Source: Fervidibacillus halotolerans
Lineage (GTDB): Bacteria; Bacillota; Bacilli; Bacillales; Caldibacillaceae
Assembly (NCBI RefSeq): GCF_026547205.1
Contig: NZ_CP106877.1
Location: 1,328,771 to 1,392,770 of the forward strand
Direction of reading: 5' to 3'
DNA length: 64,000 nt
Of the stretch, positions 55,253 to 64,000 are shown piece by piece; positions within the stretch are counted from its first letter, which is position 1; every line of letters begins with the position of its first letter. A model generated the notes under the pieces. It saw only the letters and a list, made by a program, of their open reading frames with translations, did not search any database and was not told the origin of the DNA. A program made the translations under genes and the position numbers.

Positions 55253-56338
55253 TTACCCTATATCTGAAATAAAGGTCGCTAACGTTTGCAAAATGGTTTC
55301 ATCGTCGATTTCCTTCAATATCGGTTGTCCGATTTTTTCCAACAATACAAAGTTGCATTTTCCCATTTTCGTTTTTTTATCATTTTTCATTCGATTTAAT
55401 AAACGAACAGGAGCCGCCTTTCTGATTATCGTTAAGTCAAAGCCGATCCGTTCTACCCATTCTTTAAATTGCTTTTCCGAAATCGCCAAGTTATAAAAAA
55501 GTTGACTCAAACGAAGGGCGTATACAATTCCGATTAATACGGCTTCACCGTGGGTAATTTTCCCATAACCGAGTTCATTTTCTAAAGCATGGCCGAGCGT
55601 ATGCCCAAAGTTTAAATACGCCCGCAATCCACGTTCCCGTTCATCCATTTCAACAATTCTTTTTTTCGTTTCAATTCCTTGAACTAATGGCCTAACTACA
55701 TTTTCTATATTAATATCGTAATCATCTCGAACCGTCCGTTGTAATTCGTCGAAAAAGGGTTGTTTGGAAATCAACGACGCCTTAATAATTTCTGCAAAAC
55801 CCGATCGCCACTCTCTTTTAGGTAATGTTTGCAAAAAGGGTAAATGATAAAAGACCGCTTTCGGATGATGGAATGCACCGATTAAATTTTTTCCTAGCGG
55901 GTGATTAATTCCCGTTTTTCCTCCAACAGAACTATCGTGGGCTAAAAGGGTTGTAGGAACTTGAATAAACGGGACACCTCGAATATAGGTTGCTGCACAA
56001 AAACCGGTTAAATCACCGACAGCCCCTCCCCCAAAAGCGATAAAAAGGGCGCTCCGATCGAGCCTTTCACCGATTACATACGTTAACACGTCCCGATATA
56101 CGTCCATCGACTTTGCTTTTTCACCGTTAGGCGTTATAAATTGACAGCGAGGAATTGAATCCGGTATAGCTTTCAAAAGGGTATCCATATGTAAAGAACT
56201 TACGGTTTCATCGGAGATAATACATAATTTGGACGGAGGATTCGATTGCAAATATGACGTTAATTTTTCCAAAGCATGATGACCGATATTTACAAGATAC
56301 GATTGATCCCCTAGTTGAATAGGAATCGTTTTTTCCAT
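55253..56338 (-). CDS. aroB: 3-dehydroquinate synthase
   Basis: 361-residue NAD- and metal-dependent cyclase of the shikimate pathway. GGGAVGDLTGFCAATYIRGVPFIQVPTTLLAHDSSVGGKTGINHPLGKNLIGAFHHP is the core; metal His residues occur in NFGHTLGHALE and KITHGEAV. The ATG overlaps the aroC stop by one base (TAATG) and has GAGGGAATTTTA upstream. Confidence 0.96.
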   Translation of the reverse strand: MEKTIPIQLGDQSYLVNIGHHALEKLTSYLQSNPPSKLCIISDETVSSLHMDTLLKAIPDSIPRCQFITPNGEKAKSMDVYRDVLTYVIGERLDRSALFIAFGGGAVGDLTGFCAATYIRGVPFIQVPTTLLAHDSSVGGKTGINHPLGKNLIGAFHHPKAVFYHLPFLQTLPKREWRSGFAEIIKASLISKQPFFDELQRTVRDDYDINIENVVRPLVQGIETKKRIVEMDERERGLRAYLNFGHTLGHALENELGYGKITHGEAVLIGIVYALRLSQLFYNLAISEKQFKEWVERIGFDLTIIRKAAPVRLLNRMKNDKKTKMGKCNFVLLEKIGQPILKEIDDETILQTLATFISDIG

Positions 56339-57504
56339 TAAAATTCCCTCGCTTCTTTTCGGTAAACATTCAATTGTTCCTTCAATTGGTCAAACCGGTC
56401 AGAATAAAACTGTTCCACCAACGCATTCGCTAATTCCCAAGAAACGACATGGCTACAAACGACCGATGCACTCGGTACCGCACAATTATCCGATCGTTCA
56501 ATACTCGCATTGAAGGGTTCCTTCGTTTCAATATCGACGCTCTTTAATGGTCGGTATAAAGTCGGAATTGGTTTCATAACCCCTCTTACAACAATCGGCA
56601 TACCTGTTGTCATTCCCCCTTCAAATCCTCCGAGTCGATTCGTTCGACGATAATAACCCCTTTCCCGATCCCAAAAAATTTCATCCTGGACCTCGCTACC
56701 TTTTCTCCTGCCTGCTTCAAAGCCGAGACCGAATTCTACTCCTTTAAATGCATTAATACTAACAATAGCTCCTGCAATTTTAGCATCCAATTTCCGATCG
56801 TAATGAACGTAGCTTCCGATTCCCGGAGGCATTCCGTCAGCGACAACTTCTACGATTCCGCCCACTGAATCGCCGCTTTTTTTCGCCTGATCGATGGCGT
56901 TGATCATCTCCTTTTCCGCCTCCGAATCAAGGCACCGAACGGGAGAACGATTCGCCCGTTCATCCAACTCAATCGGATCAATGAAATCCGTCTGGCGAGC
57001 TTTCACACCACCAATTTCAATCACATGGGAACCGACTGATATACCCAATTCGGCCAACAATTTTCGTGCAACCGCGCCGGCAGCTACCCTTGCAGCCGTT
57101 TCCCTAGCGGAAGAACGTTCGAGAACATTTCGCAAATCCCGATGACCATATTTAATTCCTCCACTTAAATCCGCATGACCCGGTCGAGGTTTCGTCACTT
57201 TTCGTTTAATTTCCGTCTCCTCTTGTAAAGGTTCAACGGCCATAATTTGTTTCCAATGTTGAAAATCTTTATTTTCTATGTATAACGCTAAAGGAGAACC
57301 TAATGTTTTCCCATGTCTAACCCCTGCGGTTATTTGAATCCGATCCTTTTCGATATCCATCCTTCGCCCTCGTCCATAGCCCTTTTGTCTCAATGATAAA
57401 GAACGGTTGATATCTTCTTCACATAGGGGCATTCCAGCGGGTAACCCTTCAATAATAATCGTCAATCCAGGTCCATGGGATTCACCAGCTGTTAAAAATC
57501 GCAT
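56338..57504 (-). CDS. aroC: Chorismate synthase
   Basis: 388 residues (aroF in B. subtilis nomenclature); FMN-dependent final step to chorismate. [33 protein letters not shown], the [34 protein letters not shown] signature and [19 protein letters not shown] match closely. ATG preceded by GGAGGTGAAAGG. First of aroC-aroB-aroA; aroH, which follows aroB in B. subtilis, is absent. Confidence 0.97.
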   Translation of the reverse strand: MRFLTAGESHGPGLTIIIEGLPAGMPLCEEDINRSLSLRQKGYGRGRRMDIEKDRIQITAGVRHGKTLGSPLALYIENKDFQHWKQIMAVEPLQEETEIKRKVTKPRPGHADLSGGIKYGHRDLRNVLERSSARETAARVAAGAVARKLLAELGISVGSHVIEIGGVKARQTDFIDPIELDERANRSPVRCLDSEAEKEMINAIDQAKKSGDSVGGIVEVVADGMPPGIGSYVHYDRKLDAKIAGAIVSINAFKGVEFGLGFEAGRRKGSEVQDEIFWDRERGYYRRTNRLGGFEGGMTTGMPIVVRGVMKPIPTLYRPLKSVDIETKEPFNASIERSDNCAVPSASVVCSHVVSWELANALVEQFYSDRFDQLKEQLNVYRKEAREF

Positions 57505-57582
57505 CCTTTCACCTCCGAATCATCCAAATAATCACTCATTGTAACCTTTTCGTTTAGGAAGTTATCCTTTCCTAATAAAAAC

Positions 57583-58900
<1,318 letters not shown>

Positions 58901-58946
58901 CGTATCTCCCACCCTATTAGTATAATTGTTTTGTCTCGCAAAAACC

Positions 58947-58975
58947 ATATTATCACGCTCTACTATTCATTGCAA
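58947..58975 (-). promoter_or_regulatory. sigma-A promoter for ndk
   Basis: Minus strand TTGCAA (58970-58975), 17-nt spacer, TAATAT (58947-58952) with an adjacent TG, about 45 bp upstream of the ndk start. Confidence 0.7.
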
Positions 58976-59018
58976 TCTTTCAACGGAAGGAATTAATCCG
59001 TTTTCAAAATAGTTTAAA

Positions 59019-59990
59019 TTAAAATTTCCGATTCCCAATAAAATCGACGATCGTTTGTAAAAGGGGTTTAACTTCGTGATTCGGTAATTCATCTAGTATT
59101 CGTAACGCCTTTTTTAAATATTGGCGAGTAACCGCAATGGATTGGTTGATCGAACCGGTTTCTTTAATTAATTGAATAATCCGTTCTAACACTTCCGGTT
59201 CTGTATACGCATGCACCTTTATGATTTCCTTTTTAATGGCTGGATTTTTCATGGCAAGTAACACCGGTAATGTAATATTTCCTTGAAGCAAGTCTTCTCC
59301 CACTGGTTTTCCTAATTTTTTCGCGGTGGAAGTAAAATCTAAAATATCATCGGTAATTTGGAAAGCCATACCGATATAATAGCCAAACCGGTACAATTTT
59401 TGATAAATGTGCTTTTCCGCTCCTGCAGCTAATGCACCTAATTGGCAACTCGCTGCAATTAACAAAGCAGTTTTTCTTTTAATTCGACGAAAATAAGTCG
59501 TAAATCGTTGATCAAAATTATACTTATCTTGAATTTGTTCAATTTCACCGATGCTTAATTCCACCATCGTTTTCGACAATACTTTGTGCACTTCATCCTC
59601 TTTAATATTTGTAATCACATCGAGGGATTTCGCTAGAATAAAGTCCCCTGTGTAAACAGCGATTTGATCGTCCCATTTCGCCTTCACAGTTGGGCGCCCT
59701 CTGCGGGTATAAGCATCGTCAATCACATCATCGTGGATGAGCGATGCCATATGAATTAGTTCTAGCGCAACAGCAACGTCCATTACCTTGTCAATATGGT
59801 AATTGCCGAATTTTCCAGATAAAATAACTAAAATAGGTCGGATCCGTTTCCCCCCCGCTTGCAAATAATGTAATGATGATTGCCTAAGTAAGGGGGATTC
59901 GGTATCCAATACCGATTCCAGTCGATTCTCGATTGATTTTAAATCGTTATGTAATAGTTTATATACGGTCGTATAATTCATTATTTCCAT
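59019..59990 (-). CDS. hepT: Heptaprenyl diphosphate synthase component II
   Basis: 323-residue trans-prenyltransferase catalytic subunit for the menaquinone-7 side chain; works with HepS. Aspartate-rich motifs are LIHDDVIDDAYTRRG (first DDxxD) and FQITDDILDFTSTAKKLGKPVGEDL (second). KLLHNDLKSIENRLESVL is the N-terminal helix. ATG 59990 or the ATG at 59981 could start it; RBS evidence (GGATGG) is weak for both. Downstream of menG. Confidence 0.95.
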   Translation of the reverse strand: MEIMNYTTVYKLLHNDLKSIENRLESVLDTESPLLRQSSLHYLQAGGKRIRPILVILSGKFGNYHIDKVMDVAVALELIHMASLIHDDVIDDAYTRRGRPTVKAKWDDQIAVYTGDFILAKSLDVITNIKEDEVHKVLSKTMVELSIGEIEQIQDKYNFDQRFTTYFRRIKRKTALLIAASCQLGALAAGAEKHIYQKLYRFGYYIGMAFQITDDILDFTSTAKKLGKPVGEDLLQGNITLPVLLAMKNPAIKKEIIKVHAYTEPEVLERIIQLIKETGSINQSIAVTRQYLKKALRILDELPNHEVKPLLQTIVDFIGNRKF

Positions 59991-60008
59991 CCGATCAAAT
60001 CTTTCCTT

Positions 60009-60722
60009 TTACTTTTTCTCTACTTTATGTCCTATATGTAAAGCGGCAACTCCACCAAAATATAGTTTGTAGGTGACTTGTTGAAATCCGACTTCTTCAA
60101 ACATCGAAGCTAATTGTTTCGCGTTAGGAAATTCCCTCGCAGATTCTTGTAACCATGAATATTCCTTATAACTTTTCGCAAACAATTTGCCGAAAAACGG
60201 CATGATATATCGGAAATAAAAATAATAAATTTGTTTAAATCCGATGATCATCGGTTGGGACGTCTCTAAGCATGCAACGACTCCCCCGGGTTTTAAAACC
60301 CGATACATTTCACGCAAAACTTGAGAAGCATCCGGTACATTTCGTAAGCCGAAACCGATCGTCACGTAATCGAAGGAATCATTTTCAAAGGGCAACTCCA
60401 TCGCATTTCCGTAAACGAGCGTAGCATTGGTAATTCCCTTTTCTTTCAATTTCCTTTCTCCAACGGCCAACATATTCTTACTAAAATCGAGCCCATATAC
60501 TTCTCCCGATTCCCCGACCGCTTCGCTTAATGCAATCGTCCAATCTGCCGTTCCACAACAACAATCGAGGGCCCTTTTCCCTTGTTTCACTTGTAATCGT
60601 TTCATTGCGTCTTTACGCCAACGAATATGTTGACGAAAGCTAATAACCGAATTCATCCGATCGTATTGATTTGATATTCGTTCAAATACTTGAAGTACTT
60701 TTTCTTCCTTCGTTCTTCCCAT
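60009..60722 (-). CDS. menG: Demethylmenaquinone methyltransferase
   Basis: 237-residue SAM-dependent UbiE/MenG enzyme, last step of menaquinone synthesis (menH in older Bacillus naming). [20 protein letters not shown] is the SAM loop, [14 protein letters not shown] and [14 protein letters not shown] the following motifs, and [16 protein letters not shown] the post-motif. ATG 60722 has AGGAG 7 nt upstream. Lies between hepS and hepT. Confidence 0.96.
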   Translation of the reverse strand: MGRTKEEKVLQVFERISNQYDRMNSVISFRQHIRWRKDAMKRLQVKQGKRALDCCCGTADWTIALSEAVGESGEVYGLDFSKNMLAVGERKLKEKGITNATLVYGNAMELPFENDSFDYVTIGFGLRNVPDASQVLREMYRVLKPGGVVACLETSQPMIIGFKQIYYFYFRYIMPFFGKLFAKSYKEYSWLQESAREFPNAKQLASMFEEVGFQQVTYKLYFGGVAALHIGHKVEKK

Positions 60723-60746
60723 AATGAAACTCCTATACATCGAATT

Positions 60747-61505
60747 TTAAATAAAAGACCGTTTCGCTTCTTCATCAAGATGGAAATCTGAACTCATCAA
60801 ATGGAGTGGATCTGGCACTCCTTGAAAAGAACGTTTCAATCGTTCATAAACATTTTGTTCATATCGTTCAAACCATTGATCGATTGTTACACTCGTTTTT
60901 GTAACATGAAATGGATTTTTTTCGCCCATTAAGTAGGTCAGTATATAATCGACATATTTTTCCCGATTCATCTTTATCTGTTGATAGTGCAAATAGTCTT
61001 TTGAAACGGATTGCCAAAATTCATCTTGAAAAAAGGAAGCTAATTTTTGGTAAATAACCGTTTCAATCATTTGCATTTTTTCCATAAAACCTTGTAATGT
61101 CGACACTTCTTTGTTATATAGTTGAAGTTTTTTTTCATTGACGGTTTTTATCCCATCGGCCAAATCTTTAATCAATTGAATATTTGGAACAAAAGATAAC
61201 ATTCGATAATATAATCCGCTATAAAAATCCCCTGCTAACACAGTCAATTGCTTTTTTTGACGGGTTTCGTCTTTTACATGTATTAAATCGTGGGTGTCGA
61301 GTGCAATTTGAACGAGCATAACGGCCGTTGCATAGTTCATTAATTCCCTTTTTCGGAGATTTTGTCCATGTAAAATTGAAAGAACGAGACGTAACTTTTG
61401 CTCATCGATTTTCGGCGAATCGATGTTTTCCACCAAAAACGGATGATTAATTTCCTTTTCTATTTTCTCTTTTACTTGTTTCAATAATGAGTTGTCCCAT
61501 TTCAT
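60747..61505 (-). CDS. hepS: Heptaprenyl diphosphate synthase component I
   Basis: 252-residue regulatory subunit that fixes the chain length of HepT products. The sequence is divergent but recognisable from AVMLVQIALDTHDLIHV and VLAGDFYSGLYYRMLSF, and from its position upstream of menG-hepT. No DDxxD motif, as expected for this component. ATG 61505 follows GAGGGTGA. Confidence 0.9.
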   Translation of the reverse strand: MKWDNSLLKQVKEKIEKEINHPFLVENIDSPKIDEQKLRLVLSILHGQNLRKRELMNYATAVMLVQIALDTHDLIHVKDETRQKKQLTVLAGDFYSGLYYRMLSFVPNIQLIKDLADGIKTVNEKKLQLYNKEVSTLQGFMEKMQMIETVIYQKLASFFQDEFWQSVSKDYLHYQQIKMNREKYVDYILTYLMGEKNPFHVTKTSVTIDQWFERYEQNVYERLKRSFQGVPDPLHLMSSDFHLDEEAKRSFI

Positions 61506-61661
61506 AAAATCACCCTCAAGTTCCATTATCCTACATTTTCAGTGTTTATTATTATAACACAAGTATACATAGATCTTTCCGCTCCTTTGAAAATGGGACG
61601 ACAAATATAAGCGGCAATTTAGCAATGGAACCGAAACAACTATGCATATTTTTTCATCTAC

Positions 61662-61898
61662 TTAGCAACTACCACTTTCCGTATCCCCATAGGCAGTAAA
61701 TATTTCTGCCTTTCCACGAATTTTTATAGCGGAAGTATGTTCGGTAAATTGGGCAATCATTACTTCACCCGCATCTAATTTTTCCGTATGGTGGAATTTC
61801 GTATCCGTTCCCCTCGTTAAACCGATTACATTGACACCATCTTCAAGTGCTTTAATGACAACGAAATCGGACGATTCGTTTGTTTTCCCCACCGCCAA
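61662..61898 (-). CDS. mtrB: TRAP, tryptophan RNA-binding attenuation protein
   Basis: 78 residues forming an 11-mer ring that, with bound tryptophan, binds (G/U)AG repeats in trp leaders. The sequence is highly conserved: [54 protein letters not shown]. The RNA-contact residues corresponding to B. subtilis Lys37, Lys56 and Arg58 are present as K40, K59 and R61. It follows folE by 11 bp, giving the usual mtrAB operon. The trp operon it would regulate is not in this window. Confidence 0.96.
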   Translation of the reverse strand: MAVGKTNESSDFVVIKALEDGVNVIGLTRGTDTKFHHTEKLDAGEVMIAQFTEHTSAIKIRGKAEIFTAYGDTESGSC

Positions 61899-61909
61899 GA
61901 CCTCCTATG

Positions 61910-62482
61910 TTACAGTTTTTGTTTAATCAATTGTAAGACTTCCTGCCTTTGTTCAAAATCTGATTCAAATACTCCCCGAGCAGCAATCGTCACAGTTTTT
62001 GAACCAGGTTTTTTAATTCCCCTCATCGTCATACACATATGTTCGGCTTCTAAAATAACGATCGCTCCATGGGGATTTAATTTTTCCATAATCGCATCGA
62101 CAATTGTTTTCGTAATTCGTTCTTGCAATTGAGGCCTTTTTGATACAACTTCAACAGCCCGAGCCAATTTACTTAAACCAACTACCCTTCCGTCCTTAGG
62201 CATGTATGCAACATGGGCATGGCCGAAAAAGGGAACGAGGTGATGCTCGCACATGGAATAAAAGGGTATATCTTTCACGAGAACAATTTCCTCATGGTCC
62301 TCGTGGAAAATCGTTTCAAAATATTCTTTAGGATCTTTGTCTAGTCCGGCAAACATCTCCTCATACATTTTCGCGACCCGTTTCGGGGTATCGATTAATC
62401 CTTCTCTATTCGGATCTTCACCAATTGCCTCCAAAATCATTCGAACGGCTTGTTCAATTTGTTGGAGATTTGCCTCTTTCAT
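61910..62482 (-). CDS. folE: GTP cyclohydrolase I
   Basis: 190 residues (mtrA in B. subtilis); first step of folate synthesis from [22 protein letters not shown] supplies zinc-binding Cys and His, [21 protein letters not shown] the second Cys and substrate site, and [23 protein letters not shown] the conserved helix. ATG with GGGGGAAG upstream and a promoter at 62542-62571. Confidence 0.97.
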   Translation of the reverse strand: MKEANLQQIEQAVRMILEAIGEDPNREGLIDTPKRVAKMYEEMFAGLDKDPKEYFETIFHEDHEEIVLVKDIPFYSMCEHHLVPFFGHAHVAYMPKDGRVVGLSKLARAVEVVSKRPQLQERITKTIVDAIMEKLNPHGAIVILEAEHMCMTMRGIKKPGSKTVTIAARGVFESDFEQRQEVLQLIKQKL

Positions 62483-62541
62483 TCTTCCTTCCCCCTGTAT
62501 TTCAAACTAAGGAAATCAAATTCCTATTTTATATCTATTTC

Positions 62542-62571
62542 ATATTAGCACACCTTTTCTAATAGTAGCAA
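62542..62571 (-). promoter_or_regulatory. Probable sigma-A promoter for folE-mtrB
   Basis: Minus strand TTGCTA (62566-62571), 18-nt spacer, TAATAT (62542-62547), 60 bp before the folE start. Confidence 0.5.
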
Positions 62572-62721
62572 AAAAGAAAACTGAAATCGAGAAAGAATTC
62601 GTCAATTTTGATGGAAATGAATGAAAAAAATCTGGATGGATTCATTTTTTCTACCGAACCGGGAAAACCGATGTTGAACTTCGTAGGAACCATAGGGGCG
62701 ATTTGCCTAGGAAAGAAGACA

Positions 62722-62757
62722 ATAAAGGGGGGAAGCAAAATGGTCGCCTCCCCCCCA
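62722..62757 (-). terminator. Terminator after hbs
   Basis: Minus strand GGGGGGA paired with TTCCCCCC around a loop of about 14 nt, then TTTATTG. Confidence 0.75.
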
Positions 62758-62775
62758 CATATGGATAGTATGTAA

Positions 62776-63048
62776 TTATTTTACAGCCTCTTTTAATGCT
62801 TTACCTGGTTTGAAAGCAGGAACTTTACTTGCTGCAATTTCAATTTCTTCACCGGTTTGAGGATTTCTACCTTTTCGAGCAGCACGTTCCCGAACTTCAA
62901 AGTTTCCAAAACCGATTAGTTGTACTTTTTCTCCATTTTTCAAAGCATTTAAAATCGAATCAAACACTGCTTCCACAGCTTTCGTAGCGTCTTTTTTGGA
63001 AAGATCAGCAGCTTCTGCCACTTGATTTACCAATTCTGTCTTGTTCAT
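62776..63048 (-). CDS. hbs: DNA-binding protein HU (HBsu)
   Basis: 90-residue essential nucleoid protein. [32 protein letters not shown] is the dimerisation helix pair, [26 protein letters not shown] the saddle and DNA-embracing arm, and [15 protein letters not shown] the C-terminus. ATG 63048 with GGGAGGAGGTGAAAGG upstream, a very strong RBS; the open frame to 63102 is not used. Confidence 0.98.
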   Translation of the reverse strand: MNKTELVNQVAEAADLSKKDATKAVEAVFDSILNALKNGEKVQLIGFGNFEVRERAARKGRNPQTGEEIEIAASKVPAFKPGKALKEAVK

Positions 63049-63448
63049 GCCTTTCACCTCCTCCCAATGGAAAGGTTGCGCAATAATATTGCATACTAAC
63101 ATCCAAATCTTTGTTCTAGTGAAAATTTCCTATAATGGAAAGATAAACAAGAACAATTCTGTAAAAAGATTATCACAATCGATATCTTATAGCAAGATAA
63201 AAACGAAATTTAAATAAAAACTTTTTCTCCATTTTAATTCTAAAGAATCATCTCCCTTTAAGGGAAAACTAAAATGATTGTATATTTTAATAAAGATGGT
63301 ATATTGATATGGTATGTTTGGTTGAATCTACCTACTTTCTTCCCATTTTATACGCATTTTAAACACGAAAGACGTACTTTTTCATCGAATGACTGATTCA
63401 ATATCTCCATTCATGAAAAAAAGACCCGAATTTCATGGGTCCTTATGT
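63049..63448. other. Intergenic region between hbs and spoIVA
   Basis: 400 bp, AT-rich, with no supported gene. A perfect palindrome GCAATAATATTGC (63079-63091) lies in the hbs leader. GATAAT- and TATAGG-like hexamers occur on the minus strand but no clear -35 is seen. The left end of the spoIVA terminator is at 63414. Confidence 0.6.
63414..63441 (-). terminator. Terminator after spoIVA
   Basis: Minus strand GACCC, 9-nt loop, GGGTC, then seven T. Confidence 0.82.
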
Positions 63449-64000
63449 TTATAATATAATAGCAATTAAACCGCCAGAACCTTCGTTAATAATTCTTTCC
63501 AACGTTTCCTTTAATTTATAACGGGCATTTTCCGGCATTAATGCTAGTTTTGCTTGGATGCCTTCCCGAACGATGGAATTTAAATTACGTCCAAAAATAT
63601 CCGAATTCCAAATCGAAAGGGGGTCGTCTTCAAAATCTTGCATCAAGTAGCGAACTAATTCCTCGCTTTGTTTTTCCGTACCGATAATCGGGGCAAATTC
63701 ACTTTCTACATCAACTTTAATCATATGAATCGATGGAGCTACCGCCTTTAAACGCACACCGAATCGGGACCCTTGTCGAATGATTTCCGGTTCATCCAAA
63801 CTCATATCTTCGATGGACGGTGCAGCGATTCCATATCCGGTTTGTTTTACCATTTTTAATGCTTCTGCCACTTGGTCGTATTCCCGCTTTGCATGGGCGA
63901 AATCTTGCATTAATTCTAGCAGATGATCCTTACCTCGAATTTCTACACCGACGATTTCCTTTAACACTCGATCGTATAGCTCATCGGGTGCATACAGGTC
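63449..64000 (-). CDS. spoIVA: Stage IV sporulation protein A (3' part)
   Basis: C-terminal 183 residues; the gene runs off the window, with codons in frame to 64000 (DLYAPDELYDRVLKEIVGVE). SpoIVA is the ATPase that polymerises into the basement layer of the spore coat. The seen part, with EYDQVAEALKMVKQTGYGIAAPSIEDMSLDEPEI and RLKAVAPSIHMIKVDVESEFAPIIGTEKQSEELVRYL, matches its middle and C-terminal domains; the end GSGGLIAIIL corresponds to the membrane-anchoring tail that interacts with SpoVM. Confidence 0.95.
   Translation of the reverse strand, partial: DLYAPDELYDRVLKEIVGVEIRGKDHLLELMQDFAHAKREYDQVAEALKMVKQTGYGIAAPSIEDMSLDEPEIIRQGSRFGVRLKAVAPSIHMIKVDVESEFAPIIGTEKQSEELVRYLMQDFEDDPLSIWNSDIFGRNLNSIVREGIQAKLALMPENARYKLKETLERIINEGSGGLIAIIL

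Overview
This window is chromosomal DNA of a low-GC, endospore-forming member of the Bacillaceae. Nearly every gene has a recognisable Bacillus subtilis counterpart in conserved order. Spore genes are present (cotD, ylbJ, ypjB, spoIVA), with aerobic respiration genes (caa3 oxidase, menaquinol:cytochrome c reductase), menaquinone-7 synthesis (hepS, menG, hepT) and bacillithiol synthesis (bshA). I see no prophage, CRISPR array, rRNA or tRNA gene, resistance island or biosynthetic cluster. Accessory DNA is limited to an ISL3-type transposase remnant and two copies of a small GC-rich repeat.

Positions 1-21.5 kb match the cta-ylb-rpmF region. Read from the right they are ctaA (divergent), ctaB, ctaCDEFG, ctaM, ylbA and ylbB, a broken ylbC, ylbD to ylbG, a membrane-anchored stalk-domain-like gene, a csfG-like forespore RNA on the opposite strand, rsmD, coaD, ylbJ, ylbK, ylbL, tmcAL (ylbM), yceD and rpmF. 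Positions 21.7-64 kb match a different B. subtilis region: cotD, yprB/yprA (mrfBA), yppG/E/D/C, recU, ponA, ypoC, nth, dnaD, asnS, aspB, ypmB/A, panDCB, birA, cca, bshA, mgsA, dapB, ypjD, ypjC, yugP, ypjB/A, qcrCBA, ypiF/B/A, aroA, aroB, aroC, cheR, ndk, hepT, menG, hepS, mtrB, folE, hbs and the 3' part of spoIVA. The join lies between ctaA and cotD.

The genes form several coordinated sets. Haem A synthesis (ctaA, ctaB), oxidase subunits and assembly factors (ctaG, ctaM) are together, and a ResD-like motif occurs both upstream of ctaA and upstream of ypiF-qcrABC. panBCD follows a leader with a terminator and a competing upstream pairing, which looks like an attenuator or riboswitch. aroA-aroB-aroC form a reduced aromatic supraoperon that lacks the trp, hisC, tyrA and aroH genes found there in B. 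subtilis, although the tryptophan regulator TRAP (mtrB) is kept intact.

The most interesting points are the csfG-like RNA with a sigma-F/G promoter, the pan leader, the eroded DNA-binding domain of BirA, TRAP without a local trp operon, the loss of dinG and bshB1 from their usual positions, the twice-frameshifted ylbC, and the dispersed GC-rich repeat.
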